This document shows positions 1 through 8,945 of a stretch of DNA of 64,000 bases, piece by piece (position 1 is the stretch's first letter; every line of letters begins with the position of its first letter). The position numbers and the translations under genes were made by a program. The stretch covers positions 434,001 to 498,000 of the forward strand of contig NZ_JAHVKO010000001.1 in NCBI RefSeq assembly GCF_019800665.1. Reading direction: 5' to 3'. The DNA is from Microbulbifer agarilyticus (GTDB taxonomy: Bacteria > Pseudomonadota > Gammaproteobacteria > Pseudomonadales > Cellvibrionaceae). Below the pieces are notes generated by a model. The model had not been told where the DNA came from, did not search any database, and saw only the letters and a program-made list of their open reading frames with translations.

Positions 1-96
1 GAAGTACGTCAGCGTATCGATGACGACTTCTTTGCGTTGTCAGTGGCCTACTATCAGCGTTTTGTGGCGCCAGGCTTGGCGGTGCAGGCAGGCTGA
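1..96 (+). CDS. 3' fragment of an unrecognised gene
   Basis: An open frame runs from base 1 to a TGA at 94-96 and gives 31 residues ending in AVQAG. The start lies outside the window. The fragment is acidic then aromatic (DDDFFALSVAYYQRF) and I cannot assign a family from so little. It converges with the minus-strand gene ending at 112, leaving only 15 bases between them. Confidence 0.45.
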   Translation, partial: EVRQRIDDDFFALSVAYYQRFVAPGLAVQAG

Positions 97-111
97 TTCA
101 AGTTAGCTGAG

Positions 112-1056
112 TCAGTTGGGGCTGTCGTTTGCCAGGTGCACCCTGAGTGCTGCTAGAAACGGGGTCTTTTCGATACGTAAATCCCGGCGGGTGCGGCGCT
201 GACTGAGCGGTGGATTGTGATCCACCCTAGTAAATTCCGGCAGGGTGCGGTCGCCTCCACTATTCACCAATACCGGCATGGCTGCATAGCCAACCTGTCG
301 GTATTCCTCTTGTTTGTCCCGAAAAATTTCTGCCACTTGCAGGTTGGGGCGGCTTTGCATTTGTATTTGGCGCAGACTGTCGTGCTGGCTTTTGTGCAGC
401 CCGGCGAGTAGCTGTCGCTGATACTGAATGCCCTGGTCTTGCCCCTGCGGGTCCAGCTGAACCAGTTTTTTCTCGCACCAATCCACACTGACTTTGCGGA
501 TAGACTTTCGCGCCTTAATCCAGCTAAGTGCCACGGCATCTGGTCGCTCGGGGCAGAGCAGTATCTGTCGGTAGCATTGCCGCAAATGCGCTCTGGAAAA
601 ACCAGCGTCACCGAGCATCTCCCGCAATAAGCGATCGCGCTCCAGCGCGGGGCGGGGCGCGAGAGATTCCTTGATGGTTGCGGTGAGCTGCTGAAATTGC
701 ACTTTGCTGGTATTGAGTTCCTGTGCCAGCGTGATGATTTCTGCGGGGACCGCGAGCAAGCCGGGGATCTGCAAGGTATTGCGTGCGTCACCGGGCAGGT
801 GCTGTTCACCGTAATCCAGATTGGTAAATAGCGCCGCTGCGAGGGTGAAAGGGGTGTCGAATGTGACCCCGAGTCGTTCTGCCGCCTCGATCGCGAAGCC
901 GGGCTGGAGTAGGTAGCTCTGCCACGGATGTGTAGCCGTCTGCAGTTCGATCAGGTTTTGCGCGAGTCTGTCTGCCTGTGTATGCATCAGCTCGAGAACT
1001 TCCGTCAATTGGGCTTCAAATTGCCTGCTACTGGTCGCAATCGCGTTTCCGCTCAT
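112..1056 (-). CDS. tus: Tus-family DNA replication terminus site-binding protein
   Basis: A 314-residue protein, close to the 309 of E. coli Tus. The resemblance is spread along the whole length: an N-terminal helical region, an IPGLLAVPAE segment matching the LPGVL region of Tus, a following KVQFQQLTATIKES helix, a YRQILL...LSWIKARKSIRKVS stretch matching the Tus interdomain strands, and a C-terminal LRIEKTPFLAALRVHL strand. Tus proteins bind Ter sites as monomers and stop replication forks from one side. I chose the ATG at 1056 because GGAG lies 8 bases upstream; the frame extends a further 21 codons to 1119 without a better signal. The His that captures the flipped cytosine in E. coli Tus is not evident. 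The gene is divergent from miaE. The family call rests on remembered similarity. Confidence 0.6.
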   Translation of the reverse strand: MSGNAIATSSRQFEAQLTEVLELMHTQADRLAQNLIELQTATHPWQSYLLQPGFAIEAAERLGVTFDTPFTLAAALFTNLDYGEQHLPGDARNTLQIPGLLAVPAEIITLAQELNTSKVQFQQLTATIKESLAPRPALERDRLLREMLGDAGFSRAHLRQCYRQILLCPERPDAVALSWIKARKSIRKVSVDWCEKKLVQLDPQGQDQGIQYQRQLLAGLHKSQHDSLRQIQMQSRPNLQVAEIFRDKQEEYRQVGYAAMPVLVNSGGDRTLPEFTRVDHNPPLSQRRTRRDLRIEKTPFLAALRVHLANDSPN

Positions 1057-1160
1057 TGGTATCTCCGCATGTGGTTGTCGGCGAGCTGATAGGTTGACTG
1101 CACAAGCTGTGCGCGCCACATTTGATGTGATATTAATCCACTTAATAAGTCGTTATCAAA

Positions 1161-1173
1161 TGATGTTGCAAGC
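1161..1173 (+). promoter_or_regulatory. possible Ter-like site upstream of the tus-like gene
   Basis: The intergenic region between the divergent tus-like gene and miaE contains ATGATGTTGCAAGC. It shares the ATGTTG-Y-AA core with E. coli Ter sites (GTATGTTGTAACTA). In E. coli a Ter site overlaps the tus promoter and gives autorepression, so the position fits. The match is short and could be chance. Confidence 0.25.
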
Positions 1174-1232
1174 CGCGAAAAGCAAGATCTGCACTTCGTA
1201 GCAATGGTCACCAAAAGTGGGGGGAGGGGCGT

Positions 1233-1238
1233 TATAAT
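1233..1238 (+). promoter_or_regulatory. -10 element upstream of miaE
   Basis: A perfect TATAAT followed by GC-rich bases lies about 50 bases before the miaE ATG. No convincing -35 hexamer sits 16-18 bases upstream, so this is a partial promoter call. Confidence 0.4.
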
Positions 1239-1289
1239 GCGCGCGCTAATCCGCCCTGGTGGCGCCTGTTGTTGTTCATTGGTTCTGTT

Positions 1290-1913
1290 ATGAGTACTAC
1301 CCCCGTTCCGGATCTCACCGCTATCCACGAGTTTCTGCTGTGTGAAACGCCTGATGCCTGGGTGCAGGCCGCGCTGGCGGAGCCGGAGATGATGTTGGTT
1401 GATCACGCTAATTGTGAGAAAAAGGCCGCCGGAACCGCGCTGAACCTGATGTTTCGCTATCTGGACAATTTCAAACTGCTAAACAAGATGTCGCGTCTGG
1501 CCCGTGAAGAGCTGCGTCACTTTGAGCAGGTGATCGCCATTATGAAAAAGCGCGGCATCCGTTATCCGCACGTCAAGGCGTCCCGTTATGCGGCGGGCTT
1601 ACGTGACCATGTCCGCCGCGAGGAGCCCGGTCGCCTGGTGGATACATTGATCTGTGGTGCGATCATTGAAGCGCGCTCCTGCGAGCGTTTTGCGCGTATT
1701 GCGCCGCACCTCGATGAGGAGTTGCAGAAGTTCTACCTGTCACTGTTGAAGTCGGAAGCCCGCCATTTCAAGGATTACCTGACCCTTGCGCAGGAAGCCG
1801 TTGCAGAAGATATTACTCCGCGTGTGCAGGCGTTATTGGAGGTGGAGCGCACGCTGGTGGAGAGTGAGGACGAGGATTTTCGCTTCCATAGTGGTGTTCC
1901 TCAGCAGGCCTGA
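1290..1913 (+). CDS. miaE: tRNA-(ms2io6A)-hydroxylase
   Basis: A 207-residue ferritin-like di-iron oxygenase. MiaE hydroxylates the isopentenyl group of ms2i6A37 in tRNAs that read UNN codons, the last step after MiaA and MiaB. Metal ligands are visible as two EExxH-type sets: Glu74/His77 in REELRHFEQ and Glu156/His159 in SEARHF, with Glu43 and Glu127 (IIEARSCERF) as the other carboxylates. Length and motif order match the family. ATG 1290 is preferred over an in-frame TTG seven codons earlier; the ribosome site is weak in both cases. A TATAAT lies upstream. The gene is divergent from the tus-like gene. Confidence 0.93.
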   Translation: MSTTPVPDLTAIHEFLLCETPDAWVQAALAEPEMMLVDHANCEKKAAGTALNLMFRYLDNFKLLNKMSRLAREELRHFEQVIAIMKKRGIRYPHVKASRYAAGLRDHVRREEPGRLVDTLICGAIIEARSCERFARIAPHLDEELQKFYLSLLKSEARHFKDYLTLAQEAVAEDITPRVQALLEVERTLVESEDEDFRFHSGVPQQA

Positions 1914-1984
1914 GGGGCCTGATAGAGAGCTTGTGAGGAGCTTGATCGGGAGCTTGATACGGGGCCTGATAGAACGGCTCGATT
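1914..1984. repeat. short imperfect direct repeats after miaE
   Basis: The 13-mer GGGGCCTGATAGA occurs at 1914-1926 and again at 1961-1973. Between them lie two near copies of GGAGCTTGATCGG (1938 and 1949). The block fills the gap between miaE and the convergent small DUF gene. No T-tract follows, so it is not an obvious terminator. Confidence 0.5.
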
Positions 1985-2245
1985 TCAATCAGGATCGAGC
2001 TTTTTCAGCAGCTCGACGAAGTCGTCCAAGTCCAGCGCGTTACTGCACTCCACCTTAAACTTGTTATGAAAAAATATCGTCAGTTCGACGCGGTTTGTGC
2101 GTAGAAATACGGTATAGCCGTCGAAATCGGTGCTAGCCGTCAGGCCATGGAATTGCCAGCCATCGTCTATTTTTTTGCCTTCCTTGGTCACCCGGTTGAA
2201 TACGCGTAGTGCTTGTTTGACGTCAATTTTCTGCTCGAGCTCCAT
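1985..2245 (-). CDS. small DUF3081-like protein
   Basis: An 86-residue soluble acidic/basic protein with the core GWQFHGLTASTDFDGYT and a later TIFFHNKF segment, which I associate with the uncharacterised DUF3081 family of gammaproteobacteria. No catalytic motif, signal peptide or membrane segment is visible. ATG 2245 has GGAGG five bases upstream; an alternative ATG at 2257 adds four residues but has only a poorly spaced AAGG. It is divergent from the DUF3429 gene, with a 64-base gap. Confidence 0.7.
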   Translation of the reverse strand: MELEQKIDVKQALRVFNRVTKEGKKIDDGWQFHGLTASTDFDGYTVFLRTNRVELTIFFHNKFKVECSNALDLDDFVELLKKLDPD

Positions 2246-2309
2246 TCCAGCCTCCATGGCCTTGTCTAAGCTTAAATGCGCATTTCCGTCATCCAGCTTA
2301 GATCCGACA

Positions 2310-2780
2310 ATGCCATCCAGCCAAGAATCTACCGTCCCCTCGTTACAGTTGTTTAATTACCTGGCGTATTTTGGCGTCTTGCCGTTCGTGCTCGGCTTGT
2401 GGATGCAGTGGGTGGGGGGGGCGTTTGGTTATGTCGACGGACGCTTTTTGTTTGCAGCGTATAGCTGCGCCATTTTGAGTTTCCTGTGCGGAATATGGTG
2501 GGGTGGGGCGTTGAATGCAGCGCATCATCCGGCACGCAATAGGTTGATGTATCTGAGTAACGGATTGTGCCTGTTGGGATGGGTCGGGCTGTTGCTTTAT
2601 CGGACGCCGATCGGTTTGCCGTTACTGTTACTGTGTTACGTATTTGTAGAGCGCGCGGAGGCGTATTTAAAGCCAAACCGGCGCGAACTAAAAAGTTATT
2701 TTCGCACGCGTACGCGGGTGACCTATTTGGTGGTCGCTTGCCATATCCTGATGGTACTGCTCAGTTTTTCTGGTGGGTAG
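2310..2780 (+). CDS. DUF3429 family integral membrane protein
   Basis: About 156 residues with four hydrophobic segments: around LAYFGVLPFVLGLWMQWV, FAAYSCAILSFLCGIWWG, LCLLGWVGLLLYRT plus the adjacent LPLLLLCYVFVERAE, and a final VTYLVVACHILMVLLSFS. The FLCGIWWGGAL motif and the size are typical of the DUF3429 inner-membrane proteins, whose function is unknown. ATG 2310 is the last methionine before the family-like sequence; the frame stays open upstream (ATG 2256), but that part is antisense to the neighbour's 5' end. No good ribosome site is seen, so the start is uncertain. Confidence 0.75.
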   Translation: MPSSQESTVPSLQLFNYLAYFGVLPFVLGLWMQWVGGAFGYVDGRFLFAAYSCAILSFLCGIWWGGALNAAHHPARNRLMYLSNGLCLLGWVGLLLYRTPIGLPLLLLCYVFVERAEAYLKPNRRELKSYFRTRTRVTYLVVACHILMVLLSFSGG

Positions 2781-2821
2781 TGGTCTTGTGCGGTTTGAGC
2801 GTTTTTTTGAGTTTCGCTCGG

Positions 2822-3985
2822 TCATTGCGCGGGCGTTTGTGTCGCCGTGATTACGGAATAGGGCGTAAGCTCCTGCAAAATTTCTTGCAGGGTGATGAGC
2901 TGCCAGCACGGCTGGGCGCCCCGTAAATAGCTCGGGCGGCCGTCGTTGGTGAGTAGTTTCCGGGCGAGCGCGGCGGCTGGTGCTGCGGGTATCCATGGGC
3001 CATCGCCATTCAGGCCTAGTATTTGCCAGCGGGCTTTTGCTGATCTTTTCTGTGTCTCTCCGTGTACTTCTATTGTCATGCCGCCATGTGGTGAGCCGCC
3101 CGGCCACCAGGCTGCTAGCTTGTGTCCCCATTTGGCGAACCAGGGAAGGTGCCAGTTCGTCGAGCGTTGTTTTACTGTGTGGGCGAATTTTGCGCACCAG
3201 CTTAAACCGTCTTGCAGTGCCCAAGGTTGCACGCCGGTGCCAAAGCGGAGGTTTTGCAGTTTGGGCCACAGTGGCGGGATGAGCTTGAGGTCTGGAATAT
3301 CGAAATCACACACGTGCCGAGTGCCTACCGGGTGCCCGAGGTGGACTTTTCGGGGCTCGGCACCGGCATAGGTGCGATATGCGCGGCCTTCACGAATGAT
3401 ATTGAACTCGCTGCCCAGTGCATCCAGACCGGAGCGTACCGTGGCGAGTCCGCGGTGGATCCTATGTGCAGGGGCAATAGCAATGTCGATATCGCTGATC
3501 GAGTCGAATGGTTCTGTGAGCATCCCTAGTACGGCTGAGCTAAGTCCGGGCAGGCTGCTTGCGCCGGTTACTGCGCAAATACCGGCGTTGGCGGCATTGC
3601 TATTCAGCGTTTCGAAGTTGGTGACAAAGTCCGTGCCATCGGCGATGTCGAGATAGTGCACCTTGTGTTCAATGCAAGCGCGGGCCACCTGATAGTCCTG
3701 CCCCTGGAATGGCCCGGCACAGTGGATCACGACGTCGAGATTTAGGCCGCGAATTTGCGCGGAAAAATTGATCGAATTGAGGTCCAGGCGTAGGCCGACA
3801 AACAAGGTTTGGGGGAATTGCTCTTGTAGTCGGTTGGCGAGCAGGGAGGCTTTGAATTGGTCGCGGCCGGCAATAAGGATTTGTACCGATGGCACGCTGG
3901 CCAGCATTTCAGCAATACGGCTGCCAAAGGTGCCGTAACCACCCAAAATAAGCACTCGTTTGCGGATCGCGTGTTGTGCAGACAA
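2822..3985 (-). CDS. saccharopine dehydrogenase-like NAD(P)-binding reductase
   Basis: A 387-residue protein with an N-terminal Rossmann fold whose dinucleotide loop is GGYGTFG (residues 15-21), followed by VVIHCAGPFQGQDYQVARAC and a conserved HYLDIADGTDF segment. These are characteristic of the saccharopine dehydrogenase / trans-acting enoyl reductase-like superfamily. The C-terminal half carries the GVQPWALQDGLSW region and a final domain of unknown substrate. It is probably cytoplasmic. It sits 74 bases downstream of lpxH on the same strand and may share its transcript. Substrate cannot be inferred from context; a true lysine-pathway role is unlikely in isolation. Confidence 0.75.
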   Translation of the reverse strand: MSAQHAIRKRVLILGGYGTFGSRIAEMLASVPSVQILIAGRDQFKASLLANRLQEQFPQTLFVGLRLDLNSINFSAQIRGLNLDVVIHCAGPFQGQDYQVARACIEHKVHYLDIADGTDFVTNFETLNSNAANAGICAVTGASSLPGLSSAVLGMLTEPFDSISDIDIAIAPAHRIHRGLATVRSGLDALGSEFNIIREGRAYRTYAGAEPRKVHLGHPVGTRHVCDFDIPDLKLIPPLWPKLQNLRFGTGVQPWALQDGLSWCAKFAHTVKQRSTNWHLPWFAKWGHKLAAWWPGGSPHGGMTIEVHGETQKRSAKARWQILGLNGDGPWIPAAPAAALARKLLTNDGRPSYLRGAQPCWQLITLQEILQELTPYSVITATQTPAQ

Positions 3986-4059
3986 TGATTCGCTCCTGAT
4001 CCTTGGCGCGTTTTTCTTGTATTGGTGGCCTCTAAGGTAACAGGCTGGGGAGTGACGGG

Positions 4060-4788
4060 CTAGGGGGTGATGGGCCAGTGGATCAGGTCCAGCCCGTTAT
4101 CGTCCGCTTTAATGCTCCAGCCTAGCTTGCCCCAGTCGCCCAGCACTAGGCGCTCGGCCGATTGGCCGCTTACGGTGAGTTGGTGGCGGTGGGGGCGGTG
4201 CGTGTGGCCATGAATCATGGTGTCGCAGTTGTGCTCTGCGAGCGCCTTGACCACTTCTTCCGGTGTCACGTCCATGATGTCTTCGGCTTTGAGGCTGTTC
4301 ATGGATTTGGAGGCGGCCCGAATTTGTTCGGCAATCTGGCGGCGCTCTTCCAGTGACTTGCTCAGCAGCACCTGTTGCCACGCGGGATTGCGTGCCTGCT
4401 GGCGAAATGCCATGTACTCCTGATCGCGTGTGCACAAGCTGTCACCATGCATTAGGAGTACCGGCTTGCCGGCCAGTTCGACAACGCTTGGGTCTGGGAG
4501 TAGGGTGGCGCCGCAGCGCTGGGCAAAGTCTTCACCGAGCAGGAAGTCGCGGTTGCCGTGCATCAGGTAGAGTGCCGGTCCGCTTTGCGAATAGGTGCGG
4601 AGTTGCTGGGCAACCTGTTCAATCAGCGGTGCATCGTCGTCGTCCCCGATCCATACTTCGAAGAAGTCGCCGAGAATGTAGAGTGCGTCCGCATCGGCCG
4701 CGGGCCCCTTGAGGAAGTCAAAAAAGGCCCGGGTGATGTCCGGGCGGGACTCGTCCAGGTGCAGGTCTGAAATGAGATAGCTGGCCAC
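4060..4788 (-). CDS. lpxH: UDP-2,3-diacylglucosamine diphosphatase
   Basis: A 242-residue calcineurin-like metallophosphoesterase that hydrolyses UDP-2,3-diacyl-GlcN to lipid X and UMP in lipid A synthesis at the inner-membrane surface. All metal-site motifs are present: DLH (Asp8, His10), GDFFE (Asp41), GNRD (79-81), HGD (114-116) and GHTHRP (194-199). Length matches LpxH. It follows ppiB by 29 bases on the same strand, the ppiB-lpxH pairing also seen in other gammaproteobacteria, so the two are probably cotranscribed. Confidence 0.95.
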   Translation of the reverse strand: MASYLISDLHLDESRPDITRAFFDFLKGPAADADALYILGDFFEVWIGDDDDAPLIEQVAQQLRTYSQSGPALYLMHGNRDFLLGEDFAQRCGATLLPDPSVVELAGKPVLLMHGDSLCTRDQEYMAFRQQARNPAWQQVLLSKSLEERRQIAEQIRAASKSMNSLKAEDIMDVTPEEVVKALAEHNCDTMIHGHTHRPHRHQLTVSGQSAERLVLGDWGKLGWSIKADDNGLDLIHWPITP

Positions 4789-4817
4789 TGGATGATTCCG
4801 CCCTTGATCTGAAGTGC

Positions 4818-5327
4818 TTACTTGTCGGCGTAGGCGTCGGAGATGGTTACGCCGGTAATTTCGATGGTTTCGCGCGGTACGTCCTGATGGAAGCCATTGC
4901 TGCCGGTGGCAACGTCTTTGATCTTGTTTACCACGTCCATGCCGTCAACGACTTTGCCGAATACGCAGTAGCCCCAACCTTGCGCGTCTTTTGAGCGGAA
5001 GTTCAGGAAGTCGTTGTCGTTCACGTTGATGAAAAATTGAGCGGTGGCGGAGTGCGGGTCCATGGTGCGGGCCATTGCTACGGTGCCAGTGTCATTCTTC
5101 AGGCCGTTGTCTGCTTCGTTTTCTACAGCGTCGCGCGTTGGCTTCTGGTCCATGTTCGGGGTCATGCCGCCGCCCTGGATCATGAAGTTGTTGATCACGC
5201 GGTGAAAGATAGTACCGGTGTAGAAGTCGTCACGGCAGTACTGGAGGAAGTTGGCCGCGGTTTTAGGGGCCTTGTCAAAGTCCAGTTCCAGAGTGATGTC
5301 GCCGTGAGTGGTGTGCAGAGTGATCAT
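4818..5327 (-). CDS. ppiB: cyclophilin-type peptidyl-prolyl cis-trans isomerase B
   Basis: A 169-residue single-domain cyclophilin with no signal peptide, hence the cytoplasmic form. The [14 protein letters not shown] motif carries the catalytic Arg; the [18 protein letters not shown] and [14 protein letters not shown] segments complete the active site. It catalyses proline isomerisation during folding. It is divergent from glnS with a 164-base shared regulatory region and lies just upstream of lpxH. Confidence 0.95.
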   Translation of the reverse strand: MITLHTTHGDITLELDFDKAPKTAANFLQYCRDDFYTGTIFHRVINNFMIQGGGMTPNMDQKPTRDAVENEADNGLKNDTGTVAMARTMDPHSATAQFFINVNDNDFLNFRSKDAQGWGYCVFGKVVDGMDVVNKIKDVATGSNGFHQDVPRETIEITGVTISDAYADK

Positions 5328-5447
5328 AAATTGTCCTGTCCGGGGTCGGTTTGGGGCGGCATGATACTCTGTTCACAGACCGACGCAAGCGACTCAGGTA
5401 GTTGGCGTCCGGGAAATGAAAAGCCATGCGCAAACCCGCATCTGGGG

Positions 5448-5453
5448 TATAAT
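5448..5453 (+). promoter_or_regulatory. -10 element upstream of glnS
   Basis: TATAAT preceded by TGGGG and followed by a GC-rich stretch lies 38 bases before the glnS ATG. No clear -35 box is present at the usual distance. Confidence 0.4.
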
Positions 5454-5491
5454 CCGCCGCTTAGTTTGTACAGCTGTATATAGAGAAAGCT

Positions 5492-7165
5492 ATGACATCC
5501 GAGAGCAAGCCCGCTCACTTTCTACAGAACATCATTCGTGAAGACCTGGCCGAGGGCCGGGTTGATCAATTGACCACCCGTTTCCCGCCGGAGCCCAATG
5601 GCTACCTGCATATCGGCCATGCCAAATCCATTTGTCTGAATTTTGGCCTGGCGAAGGAGTTTGGTGGTCAATGTAACTTGCGTTTTGACGACACCAACCC
5701 GGCCAAGGAAGAAGAAGAATACGTTAACGCGATCAAGCGCGACGTATCCTGGCTTGGCTTCGACTGGGCAGGGGACGCACGTTATACCTCGGACTATTTC
5801 GATCAGCTGCACCAGTGGGCGATTTCTCTTATTGAGCAGGGTAAGGCATATGTGTGCGATCTGTCGCCGGAAGAGGCCCGTGAGTACCGCGGCACCTTGA
5901 AAGCGCCGGGCAAAAACAGCCCCTACCGCGATCGCTCCGTAGAAGAGAACCTCGACCTGTTCGCGCGCATGACCGCTGGTGAATTTGACGAGGGTAGCTG
6001 CAGTCTGCGCGCCAAAATCGATATGGCTGCGCCGAACATTAACCTGCGCGACCCGATCATTTACCGCATCAAGAAGATGGCGCACCACCAGACCGGTGAT
6101 AAATGGTGCGTATACCCGAGCTACGACTTCGCCCATGGCCAGTCCGATGCGATCGAAGGTATCAGCCATTCCATCTGTACCCTTGAGTTTGAAGACCACA
6201 AACCGCTCTACGACTGGTTTATCGAGAACCTGCCGGTGCCGGCACGTCCGCGCCAGTACGAGTTCGCCCGCCTGCAGTTGAACTACACCGTGGTGTCCAA
6301 GCGCAAACTGAAGCAGCTGGTAGATGAAGGCTTTGTGGATGGCTGGGACGATCCGCGTATGCCGACTCTTTCCGGTCTCCGTCGTCGCGGTGTGACGCCG
6401 GCGGCGATTCGCCAGTTCTGCGAAATGATCGGAGTTACCCGTTCTGACTCCACTGTGGATGTGGGCATGCTCGAATACGCCATTCGCGACGACCTGGACA
6501 AGAATGCGCCCCGTGCCATGTGTGTCATGGCGCCGCTGAAGGTGACTCTCACCAACTATCCGGAAGGGCAGCAGGAAATGCTGAGTGCCCCGGGCCACCC
6601 GGTGCGTGACGACCTGCCTGCGCGGGAACTGCCGTTCACCAAGACCTTGTATATCGAGCAGGAAGATTTCCGCGAGGAAGCCAATAAGAAATACAAGCGT
6701 CTGGTACTCGGCAAGAAAGTCCGTCTGCGCAACGCCTATGTCATCAAGGCCGACGAAGTGGTCAAAAACGACGCCGGTGAAATCGTCGAAGTGCTGTGTT
6801 CCGTTGATCTGGACACGCTGGGTAAGGACCCGGCAGACGGTGTGAAGCCCAAGGGTGTGATCCACTGGGTGTCTGCGGACAACAACGTCGATTGCGAAGT
6901 GCGCCTGTACGACCGCCTGTTCAATGAAGAGGCGCCGGATGCGGGTGGCAAGAATTTCCTGGAGTCAGTAAACCCCGACAACTTGCAGATACTCTCTGGT
7001 TGTAAGGCGGAAATCGGTCTCGCTCAGGCAGAGGCCGAGAAAGGCTACCAGTTTGAGCGCAACGGCTATTTCTGTCGCGACAGTAAGTACGGCTCGGCGG
7101 AAAAGCCGGTATTCAACCGTACCATTGGCCTGCGCGATAGCTGGGCCAAAGAACAGAGTAAGTGA
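5492..7165 (+). CDS. glnS: glutaminyl-tRNA synthetase
   Basis: A 557-residue class I aminoacyl-tRNA synthetase that charges tRNA-Gln. HIGH is intact at 40-43 inside [15 protein letters not shown], and the KMSKS counterpart is VVSKR at 267-271, the GlnRS variant. The C-terminal beta-barrel anticodon-binding domain (about 340-550) is complete and ends in [15 protein letters not shown] 5492 follows AGAGAAAGCT, a modest ribosome site. The frame is full length. Confidence 0.97.
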   Translation: MTSESKPAHFLQNIIREDLAEGRVDQLTTRFPPEPNGYLHIGHAKSICLNFGLAKEFGGQCNLRFDDTNPAKEEEEYVNAIKRDVSWLGFDWAGDARYTSDYFDQLHQWAISLIEQGKAYVCDLSPEEAREYRGTLKAPGKNSPYRDRSVEENLDLFARMTAGEFDEGSCSLRAKIDMAAPNINLRDPIIYRIKKMAHHQTGDKWCVYPSYDFAHGQSDAIEGISHSICTLEFEDHKPLYDWFIENLPVPARPRQYEFARLQLNYTVVSKRKLKQLVDEGFVDGWDDPRMPTLSGLRRRGVTPAAIRQFCEMIGVTRSDSTVDVGMLEYAIRDDLDKNAPRAMCVMAPLKVTLTNYPEGQQEMLSAPGHPVRDDLPARELPFTKTLYIEQEDFREEANKKYKRLVLGKKVRLRNAYVIKADEVVKNDAGEIVEVLCSVDLDTLGKDPADGVKPKGVIHWVSADNNVDCEVRLYDRLFNEEAPDAGGKNFLESVNPDNLQILSGCKAEIGLAQAEAEKGYQFERNGYFCRDSKYGSAEKPVFNRTIGLRDSWAKEQSK

Positions 7166-7298
7166 CAGGGCAAATAACAGGAAAGTAACCTCTGGTGGTG
7201 TGTTCAGGAGCTGCTTGACAGCTCCTGTAAAATCACGATTTCGATGGATGTCTTATGCACATCCAACTGTCAGCCATCAGATTAAGTAGCGGATAGAG

Positions 7299-8672
7299 AT
7301 GTCTCTCAAGATCTACAACACCTTCTCAGGTGAAAAAGAAGTCTTTACACCCATCCAGGAAGATCGCGTGCGCATGTACGTGTGTGGTCCTACTGTATAC
7401 AACCGGGTGCACATCGGTAATGCCCGTCCTGCGGTTGTGTTCGACACCCTCTATCGGGTGCTGAAAAGTTTGTACAACGATGTGGTCTACGCGCGCAACA
7501 TCACCGATATTGACGACAAAATCATGAAGGCGGCGCGCGATAACGGTGAAGAAATCACCGCGTTAAGCCAGCGATTCGCGCAAGCGTACTTCGAAGATAT
7601 GCTTGCGCTGAATACCCTGCAGCCAGATGTCACACCATATGCCACCGAGCACTTGCCTGAGATGATCGCGATGATCGAGGCGCTGATCGAAAAGGGCCAC
7701 GCCTACGCTGCGGAAGGCCATGTCCTGTTCGCGGTAGAGTCCATGGAGAGCTACGGCAAACTGTCCAAGCGTTCCCTGGACGATATGCTGGCCGGTGCCC
7801 GGGTTGAAGTCGCGCCGTACAAAAAGTACGCCGGAGATTTTGTGCTGTGGAAGCCGTCTTCCGAGGAAGAGCCGGGTTGGGATAGCCCCTGGGGGCGCGG
7901 TCGCCCGGGTTGGCACCTTGAGTGCTCTGCGATGATCAAAAAGCACCTGGGTGAAACCATCGATATCCACGGTGGTGGCCGTGACTTGACCTTCCCGCAC
8001 CATGAAAACGAGCGCGCGCAAAGCTGCTGCGCCAATGGCGTGGATTTTGTGCGTTACTGGATGCACAACGGCTACGTAAATATCGACGGCGAGAAGATGT
8101 CCAAGTCCCTGGGCAACTTCCGTATGGTCAATGATTTGCTGGAGCAGTACCCCGGTGAGGTCCTGCGCTTTGCGCTATTGTCGGCGCACTACCGTTCGGA
8201 ACTGAATTTCAGCGCCGACCTGCTCGATCAGGCGTGGCGCACGCTGGATGGCCTGTATGGCGCCTTGCGTGAAACTCAGTCGGTAACCGCATCCGCGGCC
8301 AATCTGGAAGGTACTGCGTTTACCCAGGCCCTGCATGATGACCTGAATACACCGATTGCGATCAGTGAGTTGCATCAGCTGGCGCGAGACCTGAACAAGG
8401 CTGCGGAAGCTGAAAAGCCCGCGTTGAAAGGCCAGCTGCTTGCCGCGGGTGAGATGCTCGGTATTTTGCAGATGGACGCGGAAGCCTGGTTTAAGCAATC
8501 CCGTGGTGGTGATGCCATCAGTGAGGAAGAGATCGAAGCGTTGATTGCCGAGCGCCAGCAAAGTAAGAAGGACAAAAATTTTGCCCGTGCAGATGAGATC
8601 CGTGAGGAACTCAAAGCCAAAGGCGTCGTGCTGGAAGACAGCCGCGAGGGCACCAAGTGGCGCCGCGAATGA
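7299..8672 (+). CDS. cysS: cysteinyl-tRNA synthetase
   Basis: A 457-residue class Ia synthetase. The HIGH box is HIGN (38-41), KMSKS is at 266-270, and the zinc ligands for cysteine discrimination are Cys29, Cys209 (GWHLECS), His234 and Glu238 (HHENE region). The C-terminal anticodon domain ends in the usual [19 protein letters not shown]...TKWRR. It starts 133 bases after glnS on the same strand; the ATG is preceded by GCGGATAGAG. Function is cytoplasmic charging of tRNA-Cys. Confidence 0.97.
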   Translation: MSLKIYNTFSGEKEVFTPIQEDRVRMYVCGPTVYNRVHIGNARPAVVFDTLYRVLKSLYNDVVYARNITDIDDKIMKAARDNGEEITALSQRFAQAYFEDMLALNTLQPDVTPYATEHLPEMIAMIEALIEKGHAYAAEGHVLFAVESMESYGKLSKRSLDDMLAGARVEVAPYKKYAGDFVLWKPSSEEEPGWDSPWGRGRPGWHLECSAMIKKHLGETIDIHGGGRDLTFPHHENERAQSCCANGVDFVRYWMHNGYVNIDGEKMSKSLGNFRMVNDLLEQYPGEVLRFALLSAHYRSELNFSADLLDQAWRTLDGLYGALRETQSVTASAANLEGTAFTQALHDDLNTPIAISELHQLARDLNKAAEAEKPALKGQLLAAGEMLGILQMDAEAWFKQSRGGDAISEEEIEALIAERQQSKKDKNFARADEIREELKAKGVVLEDSREGTKWRRE

Positions 8673-8730
8673 GCGGCGCTGGCTTGTAGATCAGAACAAG
8701 AACGAAAGAACAATTAGAGATAAAACGACC

Positions 8731-8919
8731 ATGAAAAACATCCTCACTATTGCTGCTGTTGTGTCCGCTGTTTTTCTGCTTGCGGCCTGTGAACCCAAGC
8801 GCGGCTCAGATGCCTGGTGTAAGAAGATGGACGAAACTCCGAAGGGTGACTGGAGCTTCAAGGACGCCGGCGACTACACCAAATACTGCGTACTGAACCA
8901 AAAACCAGACGAAAATTAA
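8731..8919 (+). CDS. small DUF3012-type lipoprotein
   Basis: A 62-residue predicted lipoprotein: a basic N-terminus, a hydrophobic stretch, and a lipobox LLAAC with Cys20 as the modification site. The mature part, about 43 residues, has GSDAWCKKMDETPKGDWSF and a second Cys in YTKYCVL, the pattern of the DUF3012 family, whose role is unknown. The two mature cysteines could form a disulfide. It lies 58 bases after cysS; AGAGATAAAACGACC precedes the ATG. Envelope location is inferred from the lipobox. Confidence 0.8.
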   Translation: MKNILTIAAVVSAVFLLAACEPKRGSDAWCKKMDETPKGDWSFKDAGDYTKYCVLNQKPDEN

Positions 8920-8945
8920 GCGACGCTTGATACGGAAGCCGTCCG

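Noticed and set aside
5522-6865. 447-codon minus-strand frame opposite glnS
   Set aside because: It is the reverse-strand shadow of a certain gene in GC-rich sequence; His-rich composition and no recognisable domain.
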